DNA from: Mycolicibacterium parafortuitum
Lineage (GTDB): Bacteria; Actinomycetota; Actinomycetes; Mycobacteriales; Mycobacteriaceae
DNA length: 64,000 bases
Reading direction: 5' to 3'
Assembly: GCF_010725485.1 (NCBI RefSeq)
Contig: NZ_AP022598.1
Span: 1,426,001 to 1,490,000 of the forward strand
Position numbers and translations under genes: made by a program. Below, piece by piece: positions 49,519 to 59,017 of this stretch (the first letter of the stretch is position 1; every line of letters starts with the position of its first letter). The notes under the pieces were generated by a model. That model had not been told where the DNA came from. It did not search any database and saw only the letters and a program-made list of their open reading frames with translations.

Positions 49519-50614
49519 CTGGTTCAGCCTCGACATCATCTATTACCCGGTGTCGGCCATCATGTGGATCTGGTACAAGGCATTCGCCTTCCTGCTGGGT
49601 CCGTCGAACTTCTTCGCCTGGGCCCTGTCGGTGATGTTCCTGGTGTTCACGCTGCGAGTCATCCTCTACAAGCCGTTCGTCAAGCAGATCCGGACCACCC
49701 GGCAGATGCAGGAGCTGCAGCCCCAGATCAAGGCGCTGCAGAAGAAGTACGGCAAGGACCGCCAGCGGATGGCGCTGGAGATGCAGAAGCTGCAACGAGA
49801 GCACGGTTTCAATCCGATACTGGGCTGCCTGCCGATGCTCGCGCAGATCCCGGTCTTCCTCGGCCTGTTCCACGTGTTGCGCTCGTTCAACCGGACCCAG
49901 GGTGGCTTCGGTCAGGTGCATCTGACCGTCGAGCAGAACCGGGCGACCGGTAACTACGTCTTCAGCCCGGCAGACGTCGCGCACTTCCTGGACGCCAACC
50001 TGTTCGGTGCGCCGCTGGGCGCGACCATGATCCAGACGACCGGTCTGGACGCGTTCACCGAATTCAACCGGATGGCGGTGATCGGTGTCGGTGTCCCGAT
50101 CATGATCCTGGCCGGCATCGCGACCTACTTCAACAGCCGCGCCTCGATCTCCCGGCAGAGCCCCGATGCGGCGGCGAACCCGCAGACCGCGATGATGAAC
50201 AAGCTGGCGCTGTACGTGTTCCCGCTCGGCGTCGTCGTCGGTGGCCCGTTCCTGCCGCTGGCGATCATCATGTACTGGCTTGCGAACAACATCTGGACCT
50301 TCGGTCAGCAGCACTACGTGTTCGGCAAGATCGAGAAGGAAGAGGAGCAGAAGCGGCTGGAGGCGCTCGAGCGGCGCTCGGCCAATGCTCCGGCTCCCGG
50401 CGCAAAGCCGACCCGCAAGAAGAAGTCGGCGGTTGACCGCGATGCATCCGGATCCGACGACGGCCAGTCGGTGGCCAAGGATGCCGACGGGCAGGGCGAC
50501 GACAGCGCCACCGTAAAACCGACAACCCAGAGCACCAACCAATCCGCTGCGCAGAACGGGGCGCCCAGTCGTACCCCGAAACCTGGCGCGCGGCCCAAGA
50601 AGAAGAAACGTTGA
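49508..50614 (+). CDS. yidC: Membrane protein insertase YidC
   Basis: A 368-residue insertase of the YidC/Oxa1 family with about five membrane helices. Conserved parts include [24 protein letters not shown] helix 2 with [28 protein letters not shown], and [17 protein letters not shown]. The C-terminal ~90 residues are Lys/Ser/Ala-rich and cytoplasmic (ending PKKKKR), suited to ribosome contact. The GTG start lies within the yidD 3' end. Confidence 0.97.
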   Translation: MSFNWFSLDIIYYPVSAIMWIWYKAFAFLLGPSNFFAWALSVMFLVFTLRVILYKPFVKQIRTTRQMQELQPQIKALQKKYGKDRQRMALEMQKLQREHGFNPILGCLPMLAQIPVFLGLFHVLRSFNRTQGGFGQVHLTVEQNRATGNYVFSPADVAHFLDANLFGAPLGATMIQTTGLDAFTEFNRMAVIGVGVPIMILAGIATYFNSRASISRQSPDAAANPQTAMMNKLALYVFPLGVVVGGPFLPLAIIMYWLANNIWTFGQQHYVFGKIEKEEEQKRLEALERRSANAPAPGAKPTRKKKSAVDRDASGSDDGQSVAKDADGQGDDSATVKPTTQSTNQSAAQNGAPSRTPKPGARPKKKKR

Positions 50615-50653
50615 CGCGCGGGCGACCGCGAACAAGGAGAGGTGGTTCATCCC

Positions 50654-51220
50654 ATGACTGACATCGAGAACGGCGCCGACGGCGCGGGCGTGACCGACGT
50701 GCTGCCGACAGCAGACGACGCGGATACGACGATCCCTGCCGACGAGCCGGACGACCTGGAGGACAAGCTGGTCGCCGAGGGCGAGATCGCCGGCGATTAT
50801 CTCGAGGAACTGCTCGACCTGCTCGACTTTGATGGCGACATCGATCTGGACGTCGAGGGCGATCGCGCGGTCGTGAGCATCGACGGCGGAACGGATCTGA
50901 ACAAGTTGGTGGGCCGTAAGGGCGAGGTGCTCGACGCGCTGCAGGAGCTGACCCGGTTGGCGGTGCATCAGAAGACCGGCGAGCGCAGCCGGCTGATGCT
51001 CGACATCGCGCAGTGGCGGCAGCGTCGTCGGGACGAGCTGGCCGCGCTGGGGGAGAAGGTGGCTCGCCGCGTGCTGGAGACCGGCGAGCGCGAAGAGCTG
51101 TCGCCGATGACTCCGTTCGAGCGCAAGATCGTCCATGACGCGGTCGCCGGGATCGACGGGGTGCACAGCGAGAGCGAGGGCGTCGAGCCGTCGCGGCGAG
51201 TAGTCATCCTCGCCGACTAA
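50654..51220 (+). CDS. jag: KH/R3H RNA-binding protein Jag (KhpB)
   Basis: A 188-residue RNA-binding protein. An acidic N-terminus (about 1-45) is followed by a KH-type domain (about 46-115; LVGRKGEVLDALQELTRLAVHQ) and an R3H domain (about 120-188; ARRVLETGEREELSPMTPFERKIVHDAVA, ending ESEGVEPSRRVVI). It follows yidC, as is usual. An upstream in-frame GTG would add four residues; the ATG at 50654 lies about 15 bp behind a GGAGAGG Shine-Dalgarno. Confidence 0.94.
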   Translation: MTDIENGADGAGVTDVLPTADDADTTIPADEPDDLEDKLVAEGEIAGDYLEELLDLLDFDGDIDLDVEGDRAVVSIDGGTDLNKLVGRKGEVLDALQELTRLAVHQKTGERSRLMLDIAQWRQRRRDELAALGEKVARRVLETGEREELSPMTPFERKIVHDAVAGIDGVHSESEGVEPSRRVVILAD

Positions 51221-51984
<764 letters not shown>

Positions 51985-51985
<1 letters not shown>

Positions 51986-52962
51986 TGACGGGCGCCGACA
52001 GTTCTGGAGCCGCGAAGGAATCCATCCCGAACGGGGATGTTCCCGGTGATGTTTCACGTGAAACGTGGACGACCCCGGATGTCGACACGCCGATCGGTGC
52101 CGAGGCCGCTCGTGCCGTCCGCCTGATGCAGGCCGCCGTCCAGGGGCAGCTGCCCCGGCCCAGTCGCCAGCGGGTGTTCACCATCGCAAACCAGAAGGGC
52201 GGCGTCGGCAAGACGACGACCGCCGTCAACCTCGCCGCAGCGCTGGCGCTGCAGGGGTTGAAGGTGCTCGTCATCGACCTCGATCCGCAGGGCAATGCGA
52301 GCACCGCGCTCGGCATCGAGCACCGTCCCGGTACCCCGTCCTCCTATGAGGTACTCATCGGTGAGATCCGTGTCGAGGACGCCCTGCAGCGCAGCCCCCA
52401 CAACGAGCGGCTGTACTGCATTCCGGCCACCATCGATCTGGCCGGTGCCGAGATCGAGTTGGTCAGCATGGTCGCGCGGGAAGGCCGGCTCCGGACCGCG
52501 CTGGCTGAGCTCAAGGACTACGACTTCGATTACGTATTCATCGACTGCCCGCCGTCCCTCGGCCTGCTGACCATCAACGCACTCGTCGCCGCCCCCGAGG
52601 TGCTGATCCCGATCCAGTGCGAGTACTACGCCCTCGAAGGGGTGGGGCAGCTGCTGCGCAACATCGAAATGGTGAAGGCACATCTGAACCCGGAGCTCGA
52701 TGTCAGCACGGTGGTCCTGACGATGCACGACGGCCGCACCAAGCTGGCCGACCAGGTCGCGATGGACGTCCGGGAGCACTTCGGTGACAAGGTATTGCGG
52801 ACGGTGATCCCCCGCAGCGTCAAGGTGTCCGAGGCGCCGGGCTACGGGATGACGATCATCAACTACGACCCGGGTTCACGTGGAGCGATGAGCTATCTCG
52901 ACGCCAGCCGCGAGTTGGCGCTTCGTGGGGGGACCAGGCAGGACGAAGGAGGACAGGGTTGA
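51985..52962 (+). CDS. parA: Chromosome partitioning ATPase ParA
   Basis: A 325-residue Walker-type ATPase that moves ParB-parS complexes. An N-terminal extension (~60 residues) precedes the deviant Walker [10 protein letters not shown]; then come [10 protein letters not shown], Walker B-like [11 protein letters not shown] and a C-terminal segment typical of the Soj branch. The extension carries codons GDVSRET, which form the second parS. The ATG overlaps rsmG, and the stop overlaps parB by one base. Confidence 0.97.
52050..52065. other. parS: parS site 2 (inside parA)
   Basis: TGTTTCACGTGAAACG matches the parS consensus at 15 of 16 positions, with only the last base changed. It lies in the 5' part of parA, 756 bp from the first site. 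Confidence 0.9.
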
Positions 52963-53966
52963 TGAGCAAGCAGGCCGGCAAGCGCAGCGGGCTGGGTCGA
53001 GGACTCGCCTCCCTGATCCCGACGGGACCCGTGGAAGGGTCGGAGCCGGCGACGCTCGGCCCGAAGATGGGTGGTGCCGCGGCCGACGTCCTGCTCGGTG
53101 GAGCACCGGCACCCGCAGCGACGGGCACGGCGGAGACCAACCCGGTCGGTGCGGTGTACCGCGAGATCGCACCGTCGCAGATCGATCCGAACCCCAAGCA
53201 GCCGCGCCAGGTGTTCGACGAGGAAGCCCTCAACGAACTGGTGCATTCGATCCGCGAGTTCGGCCTGATGCAGCCGATCGTGGTGCGCGCGACCCCGGTG
53301 GAGCCGGGTACGGCGCCTCGCTACCAGCTGGTCATGGGGGAGCGTCGGTGGCGGGCCGCTCAACAGGCCGGCGTCGCGACCATCCCGGCGATCGTCCGCG
53401 AGACCACCGACGACAACCTGCTGCGGGACGCTCTGCTGGAGAACATCCACCGCGTGCAGCTGAATCCGTTGGAAGAGGCCGCGGCGTACCAGCAGCTGCT
53501 CGAGGAGTTCGGGGTCACCCACGAGGAACTGGCGTCGCGGATCGGTCGGTCCAGGCCGTTGATCACCAACATGATCCGGCTGCTGCGCCTGCCGATCGCG
53601 GTCCAGCGGCGAGTCGCGGCCGGCGTGCTCTCGGCCGGACACGCCCGTGCGCTGCTCTCGCTCGAGGGCGGCCCCGAGGTCCAGGAGGAGCTCGCAGCGC
53701 GCATCGTCGCCGAGGGTCTGTCGGTGCGCGCGACCGAAGAGGCGGTGACACTGGCCAACCGCAACGGCCCGACACCGCCGGCGGCACCGCGCCGCAAGCC
53801 GATTCAGATGCCCGGTCTGCAGGATGTGGCCGAGCAGCTGTCGACGGCGTTCGACACCCGTGTCACGGTCAGCCTCGGGAAGCGGAAGGGCAAGATCGTC
53901 GTCGAATTCGGTTCGGTGGACGATTTGCAGCGCATTGTGGAGTTGATGAACGCGTCACAGCAATGA
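52962..53966 (+). CDS. parB: Chromosome partitioning protein ParB
   Basis: A 334-residue CTPase and DNA-binding protein that loads at parS and spreads. The N-terminus ([11 protein letters not shown]) binds ParA. The CTP-binding domain has [12 protein letters not shown] and [14 protein letters not shown]; the central helix-turn-helix follows ([22 protein letters not shown]). The C-terminal ~70 residues form the dimer domain. The ATG at 52962 shares a base with the parA stop (TGATG); a TTG three bases earlier is less likely. Confidence 0.97.
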   Translation: MSKQAGKRSGLGRGLASLIPTGPVEGSEPATLGPKMGGAAADVLLGGAPAPAATGTAETNPVGAVYREIAPSQIDPNPKQPRQVFDEEALNELVHSIREFGLMQPIVVRATPVEPGTAPRYQLVMGERRWRAAQQAGVATIPAIVRETTDDNLLRDALLENIHRVQLNPLEEAAAYQQLLEEFGVTHEELASRIGRSRPLITNMIRLLRLPIAVQRRVAAGVLSAGHARALLSLEGGPEVQEELAARIVAEGLSVRATEEAVTLANRNGPTPPAAPRRKPIQMPGLQDVAEQLSTAFDTRVTVSLGKRKGKIVVEFGSVDDLQRIVELMNASQQ

Positions 53967-54183
53967 CCCATCGCACCGGCGAATTACGTCACTGTGACAC
54001 ACCCTCGGACCGCTTCGGTGGGGGCGGGGAACGGTGTTGGAAACGTGATGTGGCGCAGGTGAATTGGATTCGCTGCACCGGCAATGCCGGTTTTGGTGCC
54101 CACGCTGGCCCGGTTCGGCGCCGGGCTTCTATCCTGGATGGGCAGTCGTACGTTTCGGCGCGACGAAGAGACCGGGATTTTCA

Positions 54184-54927
54184 GTGGCTACACGGATAAC
54201 GCCCCTGCGGCTCGAGGCTTTCGAGCAGCTACCCAAGCATGCGCGGCGATGCGTGTACTGGGAGGTCGACCCGGACATCGTCGGCGGCGGTGACAGCCTC
54301 TCCGATCCCGAATTCGAGAAGGAAGCCTGGCTGTCCATGGTCATGCTCGAGTGGGGATCGTGCGGGCAGCTCGTCGTCGAATGCCGCGACACCTCCGATG
54401 ACGAACCCCCGGCTCTCTCGGATGACGACCCCTGCCTCGGATACGTGTTCTACGCACCCCCGCGGTCGGTACCCCGCGCGATCCGGTTCCCGACGGGACC
54501 GGTCAGCGCGGACGCGGTACTGCTGACCACCCTCGGGATCGAGGCTGGGCAGAACAGCGACGAGCTGTCCCACGCGTTGATCGGCGCCGTGGTCGCGGAT
54601 CTGGTCCGCCGCGGTGTGCGGGCGCTGGAGGCCTACGGCCGCACCGACCGCGTCGGCGAATTGGCGCAACGCGATACCGTTCCGCCGGACTGCCGGCCGG
54701 TGACCGACGCGCTCGGGGACTGTTCGGTGGAACAGTGTGTACTCGACGCGGACCTGCTGCTCGATGCCGGGTTCGTCGTGGTATCGCATCACACGTATTT
54801 CCCACGGCTACGGCTCGAGCTCGAGCAGGGACTCGGCTGGAAGGCCGGGGTCGAAGCCGCCCTGGAGCGTCTGCTGGAAAGTGCGCAGTTGCAGCAACCC
54901 GTGGGTGCGGGCGCGAGCTGCGTCTGA
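54184..54927 (+). CDS. GNAT-like conserved protein (Rv3916c-like)
   Basis: A 247-residue protein matching the mycobacterial Rv3916c position and opening (ATRITPLRLEAFEQLPKHARRCVYWEVDP). Possible acetyltransferase-like strands are LGYVFYAPPRSVPRA and the C-terminal DLLLDAGFVVVSHHTYFPRLRLEL. No catalytic residue could be assigned. The GTG at 54184 is used because the conserved motif begins there; a longer frame from 54064 is not supported. Its 3' end faces the cwlM stop 16 bp away. It is 217 bp downstream of parB. Confidence 0.85.
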   Translation: MATRITPLRLEAFEQLPKHARRCVYWEVDPDIVGGGDSLSDPEFEKEAWLSMVMLEWGSCGQLVVECRDTSDDEPPALSDDDPCLGYVFYAPPRSVPRAIRFPTGPVSADAVLLTTLGIEAGQNSDELSHALIGAVVADLVRRGVRALEAYGRTDRVGELAQRDTVPPDCRPVTDALGDCSVEQCVLDADLLLDAGFVVVSHHTYFPRLRLELEQGLGWKAGVEAALERLLESAQLQQPVGAGASCV

Positions 54928-54943
54928 GCTGAAGGGCCGCGAC

Positions 54944-56131
54944 TCAGCCGCGGCGGGCCTGCTCCACGGCGAGTTCGTGGGCGAGCAGTTCGGCGAAGGT
55001 GAACGTGCCGGTCGGACGGTCGTTCTTGCCGAGCAGGTACAGCCGCTTCACGGCGGCGAGGATCCCCTCGGCGATCGCATCGCGGGCAGTGGGGGACACC
55101 AGCGTCGCGCGGTCGTTCGGGTTGGTGATGTAGCCGACGTCCACCTGCACGGTCGGCATCCGGGTCAGGCGCAGCAGGTCCCAGGTGCGTCCGTGTACGC
55201 GGCAGTCCCGTAATCCGGTTCGCGCCACCACTTCTCGCTGGATGAAGTCGGCGAGATTGCGTCCGATGGTGGACACCGAACCATGCGAGTTACCGAAGTG
55301 GAACGACGCGACGCCATTCGGCGCCGACGAGGCCTGGGTGGCGCACCGGAGACTGATCATCATGTCCGCGCCGACGGTATTCGCCGTCGCCGCGCGCTCG
55401 GCGTCGGTGGGGGAGTTGGTCGCCGACCGCGACAGGAACGTCTCGATGCCGATCGCGGTCATCCGGCCCTCGAGGCGACTGGCCAAGTCCCACAGGATGT
55501 CTGCTTCGCTGATCGGTCCCGACGGACCGTTGACGATCACACCGTGGTCGGTGCCGCCGCGGCCCGGGTCGAGGATGATCCGCTTGCCGGACAGCCGCGG
55601 GCCGGAGCTGCGGACCAGTTCCTCCTCGCGGATCGCGTGCGGTGAGCCGCCGGTGACGCGGGCGCCGAGAAAATACAACGAGCGCAACGTTTCCGGACCA
55701 CAGATGCCGTCGGGGTAGAGGCCGTACTCGCGCTGGTACGACGACAACGCGTTGTGGGTCTGCAATCCGAAGTGACCGTCGACCAGACCGGTGTAGAAAC
55801 CGAGATCCTGCAGGCGCGCCTGCAGTGTCGCGACGTCGTCGCCGTACATCGGTGCACCGAATTGGTGGTTCAGGGTGCGGGCGCCGAGCCGGTAGGAGGC
55901 TTCTTTGAGCGCCCGGTAGGTGGCCTCGCCGACGACGCCGTCGACGAGCAGCCCGCGGTGCTGCTGGAAGGCGCGCACAGCGCGGTCGAGTTCCTCGTCG
56001 AACAGATCCAGGGCGACGTGCTTGCCGGTGGTCAGGTCGTCGTCGGGGTTCTCGAGCATGCCGAGCGCCGCGAGAGCGGCTCTGATCTCGGTGACCGCAC
56101 CCCCGCGGTCACCGCGACGCAGACTCGACAT
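54944..56131 (-). CDS. cwlM: CwlM, amidase-like regulator of peptidoglycan synthesis
   Basis: A 395-residue protein with two N-terminal peptidoglycan-binding domains (about 5-75 and 90-155) and a C-terminal amidase_3 fold (about 185-375). The zinc-ligand histidines of true N-acetylmuramoyl-L-alanine amidases are replaced: LDPGRGG instead of LDPGHGG, and ISLRCA where SLHAN-like sequence is usual. No signal peptide is visible. This fits known mycobacterial CwlM, a cytoplasmic PknB substrate that stimulates MurA and interacts with MurJ and FhaA. It lies upstream of nothing obvious on its strand and 94 bp from trxA. Confidence 0.95.
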   Translation of the reverse strand: MSSLRRGDRGGAVTEIRAALAALGMLENPDDDLTTGKHVALDLFDEELDRAVRAFQQHRGLLVDGVVGEATYRALKEASYRLGARTLNHQFGAPMYGDDVATLQARLQDLGFYTGLVDGHFGLQTHNALSSYQREYGLYPDGICGPETLRSLYFLGARVTGGSPHAIREEELVRSSGPRLSGKRIILDPGRGGTDHGVIVNGPSGPISEADILWDLASRLEGRMTAIGIETFLSRSATNSPTDAERAATANTVGADMMISLRCATQASSAPNGVASFHFGNSHGSVSTIGRNLADFIQREVVARTGLRDCRVHGRTWDLLRLTRMPTVQVDVGYITNPNDRATLVSPTARDAIAEGILAAVKRLYLLGKNDRPTGTFTFAELLAHELAVEQARRG

Positions 56132-56225
56132 AGGCCGATTCTCTCAGACGGATTCCCGATTCGAGAAAACCCCAGGAGCGAACCGCACCCGCGATTCGCA
56201 CATCTTCGGGGTGATCAGACAGGGA

Positions 56226-56555
56226 TCAGACGACGTCGGCGATCTCGCGCAGCAGCGCTGCCTTGCCCTTCGCACCGACGATGCGCTTGACCGGCTGCCC
56301 GTCCTTGAACAGGATCATCGTCGGGATCGAGACCACCTGGAAGTCGCGGGCGGTGGCCGGGTTCTCGTCGACGTCGAGCTTTGCGACGGTCAGGGAGCCG
56401 GCCTTCTCGGACGCGATCTCCTCGAGAACCGGGGCGACCATCTTGCACGGTCCGCACCAGGTGGCCCAGAAGTCCACCAGGACGGGGGTTCCGCTTGACA
56501 GGACGTCGTCGGAGAACGAGTCGTCGGTCACGGTGACCGTGCTGGAATCGCTCAT
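56226..56555 (-). CDS. trxA: Thioredoxin
   Basis: A 109-residue thioredoxin with the redox motif Trp-Cys34-Gly-Pro-Cys37, the cis-proline in SIPTM and the C-terminal GxxGK region. It reduces protein disulfides in the cytosol and is reduced by TrxB encoded immediately upstream. The ATG overlaps the trxB stop by 4 bp. This is the gene pair known in M. tuberculosis as trxB2-trxC. Confidence 0.97.
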   Translation of the reverse strand: MSDSSTVTVTDDSFSDDVLSSGTPVLVDFWATWCGPCKMVAPVLEEIASEKAGSLTVAKLDVDENPATARDFQVVSIPTMILFKDGQPVKRIVGAKGKAALLREIADVV

Positions 56556-57547
56556 TGTTGTGCTCCTATCAGGTCGGTGTCGTCCGTTGTGGTGGAGGTA
56601 CGTTCGCCGGGCTCGGCGTGCTCGGCCAGCCACCGCTCGGCGTCAATGGCTGCGGCACAACCACTTCCGGCCGCGGTGATGGCCTGGCGGTAGGTGTGGT
56701 CGACCAGATCGCCCGCGGCGAAGACACCGTCGAGCGAGGTGTAGGTGGTGCGGCCCTTGACCTGCACGTAACCCTCGTCGTCGACGTCGACCTGGTCGCG
56801 CACCAGTGCCGAGCGGGGGTCGTGACCGATCGCGACGAACACACCGGTGACGGCGAGCTCGGAGTCCTCACCGGTTACGGTGTTGCGCAACTTGATTCCC
56901 GTCACCTTCGGGTCGCCGACGATTCCGGTGACCTGGGTGTTGGTCAGGAATGTGATCTTCTCGTTCTGCTCGGCGCGCTCCAGCATGATCTTGGAGGCGC
57001 GGAACTCTTCGCGACGATGGATCAGGGTGACGCTGCGGGCGAAGCGGGTCAGGAACGTCGCCTCCTCCATCGCGGAGTCGCCGCCGCCGACCACAACGAT
57101 GTCCTGGTCGCGGAAGAAGAAGCCGTCACAGGTCGCACACGTGCTGACGCCCATCCCGGTCAGTTCCTTCTCGCCGGGGACGCCGAGCTGACGGGCCGCG
57201 GCGCCCATCGCCAGGATCACCGCGCGGGCGCGGTGGGTCTCGTCACCGACGGTGACGGTCTTGACCGCGCCGGCCAGATCCACCGAGTCGACGTCCTCCA
57301 TGCGCAGGTCCGCGCCGAAGCGCAGCGCCTGCTCCCGCATCTCGTCCATCAATTCCGGACCCTGGATCCCGTTGCGGAAGCCGGGGTAGTTCTCGACCTC
57401 GGTGGTGGTCATCAGCGCACCGCCGAACTGGCTGCCCTCGAACACCAGCGGCTTGAGCTGGGCGCGGGCAGCGTAGACCGCGGCGGTATAGCCGGCGGGT
57501 CCCGATCCGACGATGATGACGTCGTGAATGGTCTCTGAGGAGGTCAT
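56552..57547 (-). CDS. trxB: Thioredoxin reductase
   Basis: A 331-residue flavoprotein. The FAD motif is [16 protein letters not shown] (about 14-29), the redox-active pair is Cys137-Ala-Thr-Cys140, the NADPH motif is [10 protein letters not shown], and a C-terminal FAD motif (DGVFAAGD) is present. It passes electrons from NADPH to thioredoxin. The start MTSSETIHD is preferred over a 30-residue extension. An ECF-type promoter is visible about 100 bp upstream. Confidence 0.97.
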   Translation of the reverse strand: MTSSETIHDVIIVGSGPAGYTAAVYAARAQLKPLVFEGSQFGGALMTTTEVENYPGFRNGIQGPELMDEMREQALRFGADLRMEDVDSVDLAGAVKTVTVGDETHRARAVILAMGAAARQLGVPGEKELTGMGVSTCATCDGFFFRDQDIVVVGGGDSAMEEATFLTRFARSVTLIHRREEFRASKIMLERAEQNEKITFLTNTQVTGIVGDPKVTGIKLRNTVTGEDSELAVTGVFVAIGHDPRSALVRDQVDVDDEGYVQVKGRTTYTSLDGVFAAGDLVDHTYRQAITAAGSGCAAAIDAERWLAEHAEPGERTSTTTDDTDLIGAQQ

Positions 57548-57644
57548 GCGAACCTTTCTGCCTGAGGCAAGAGTTCTCCAGATCGCTGAGGGGTAAACAG
57601 CCGCAGGCTGTCTGCTCACCCCAGTCGCTCTGAACACCGCGTTC

Positions 57645-57674
57645 TATAAACAACAGGGTATGCCGGGGTGTTCC
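57645..57674 (-). promoter_or_regulatory. Candidate ECF (SigH-type) promoter of trxB-trxA
   Basis: On the minus strand GGAACA (57669-57674) is followed after 17 bp by GTTTAT. This resembles the SigH consensus (GGAAYA, 16-20 bp spacer, GTT). In M. tuberculosis trxB2-trxC is SigH-controlled under oxidative stress. The predicted transcript has a leader of roughly 90 nt. Confidence 0.5.
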
Positions 57675-57706
57675 CGCGTTCGCAGCGGGCGCGGCCGGTG
57701 GCGGGT

Positions 57707-58336
57707 TCACCGCCCGAAGGTGGTCTGCGCGAGCATTCCGCTGTCCACCGCGGAGCATCCCCGTTCCACCGCCACCGCGGTCACCTCACCCGGCCTGGCA
57801 CCCGCGATCAGGATCACCACCGCCGGCCGGCCCAGGACTTCCAGCTGGGTGCCGCCCAGCACGTCGGTGCCGGCGGGGTAGCCGAGAGCCCCGAGGCACG
57901 CGGTGCGTCGGCGTGCGTCGGCCAGCGGGCCGAGATCGGCGGGTACCTCCAGCCTGGTGCGCAGCTCGGCCTCGGACAGCGGGAACGTCGGCCGGTGTCC
58001 GGTGCCGACGGTGATCTGCGATGCGGTCGGTCCCGGCGGGAACACCGGGGCGGGGTCGTGGGTGAGCATCCGCGCACCGATCACGGTGGCCACGGCGGCG
58101 GCGATGATCCCCAGCGCCAGCGCGATGCGCTGGGTCCGGGTCAGCGCCGGCCGGGTCACGGTGTGTGTACCACCGGCGGCGCGCAGCGCCGCACCGATGC
58201 GGGCGGACACCTCGGGGGGAATGTCGGGTCCCGCGCCGGGATCGCCGGTGTCGTTCCCCAACTCGGCGAGCTCGCGCCGCACACGGGCGTCGGTGGCGGA
58301 GTCGAACTCCGGCGCCTCACCGGTGCCGCTGCTCAT
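57707..58336 (-). CDS. rsmA: Anti-sigma-M factor RsmA (Rv3912-like)
   Basis: A 209-residue membrane protein encoded directly downstream of sigM (54 bp). A cytoplasmic N-terminal part (about 1-65) carries the expected sigma-binding helices, one membrane helix lies at about 70-90, and the extracytoplasmic part contains two cysteines (ACLGALGYP and ERGCSAVD). It matches the position and layout of M. tuberculosis Rv3912, the anti-SigM factor. Redox sensing through the two cysteines is possible but unproven. Confidence 0.88.
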   Translation of the reverse strand: MSSGTGEAPEFDSATDARVRRELAELGNDTGDPGAGPDIPPEVSARIGAALRAAGGTHTVTRPALTRTQRIALALGIIAAAVATVIGARMLTHDPAPVFPPGPTASQITVGTGHRPTFPLSEAELRTRLEVPADLGPLADARRRTACLGALGYPAGTDVLGGTQLEVLGRPAVVILIAGARPGEVTAVAVERGCSAVDSGMLAQTTFGR

Positions 58337-58390
58337 GTGGTGCCCCCGCCGGTCGAACCCCTGACAGATCGCTCGAGGCTAACCGACGGG

Positions 58391-58963
58391 TCAGTCGACG
58401 ACGGAGGCGAAGCAGCCCAGTGCTTCGGCGAGTTTGGCGCGGGCGCGGGAGCACCGTGATTTCACCGTGCCTTCGGCGACCCCGAGGATGTGGGCGGTCT
58501 CGGCCACCGAGAAGCCCTGCATGTCTACGGCCACCACGGCGGCGCGTTGGTCGACGGGCAGGCGCATCAGCGCCCGTTCGATCACGATCGCGGTGTCGAC
58601 CCTGCCGGTCGGATCGAACGCGCCACCGGTGTCGTCATCGAGCACGTCGCAGGCCCGGTTCTTGTTGCGCCGCAATCGATCAAGGCAGGCATTGACGACG
58701 ATCCGGTACAGCCAGCTGCTCACCGCGCTGTCATGCCGGAACCGCGGTGCGGTGCGGTGGGCGGCCAGCATCGCATCCTGGAGGGCGTCGGCGGCATCGT
58801 CGGGATCACGACTGGTCAGGTACGCCAGCCGGTAGAGCCTGCGCTGGTGGCGGTAGAACAGCTCCTCGAACGCGTATCGGTCGCCGGCGACGTGGGCGGC
58901 CAGCAGCTCGGCATCCGTGCGCACCCGCCGCGGTGGCTGTGGACCGTCTGCGAATATCCCCAC
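58391..58963 (-). CDS. sigM: ECF RNA polymerase sigma factor SigM
   Basis: A 190-residue ECF sigma factor with region 2 at about 20-90 (AFEELFYRHQRRLYRLAYL, DALQDAML) and region 4 at about 130-185 (RLPVDQRAAVVAVDMQGFSVAETAHILG). No extra domain is present. It is followed by the anti-sigma gene and preceded by the murJ fusion gene, the usual mycobacterial arrangement. SigM controls late-growth and surface genes in M. tuberculosis and M. smegmatis. Confidence 0.96.
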   Translation of the reverse strand: MGIFADGPQPPRRVRTDAELLAAHVAGDRYAFEELFYRHQRRLYRLAYLTSRDPDDAADALQDAMLAAHRTAPRFRHDSAVSSWLYRIVVNACLDRLRRNKNRACDVLDDDTGGAFDPTGRVDTAIVIERALMRLPVDQRAAVVAVDMQGFSVAETAHILGVAEGTVKSRCSRARAKLAEALGCFASVVD

Positions 58964-59017
58964 AGCCGAACACTAATCGGCGTCCGGGGAGGGGTCGGGC
59001 ACCAGTTTTTCGGAGCC

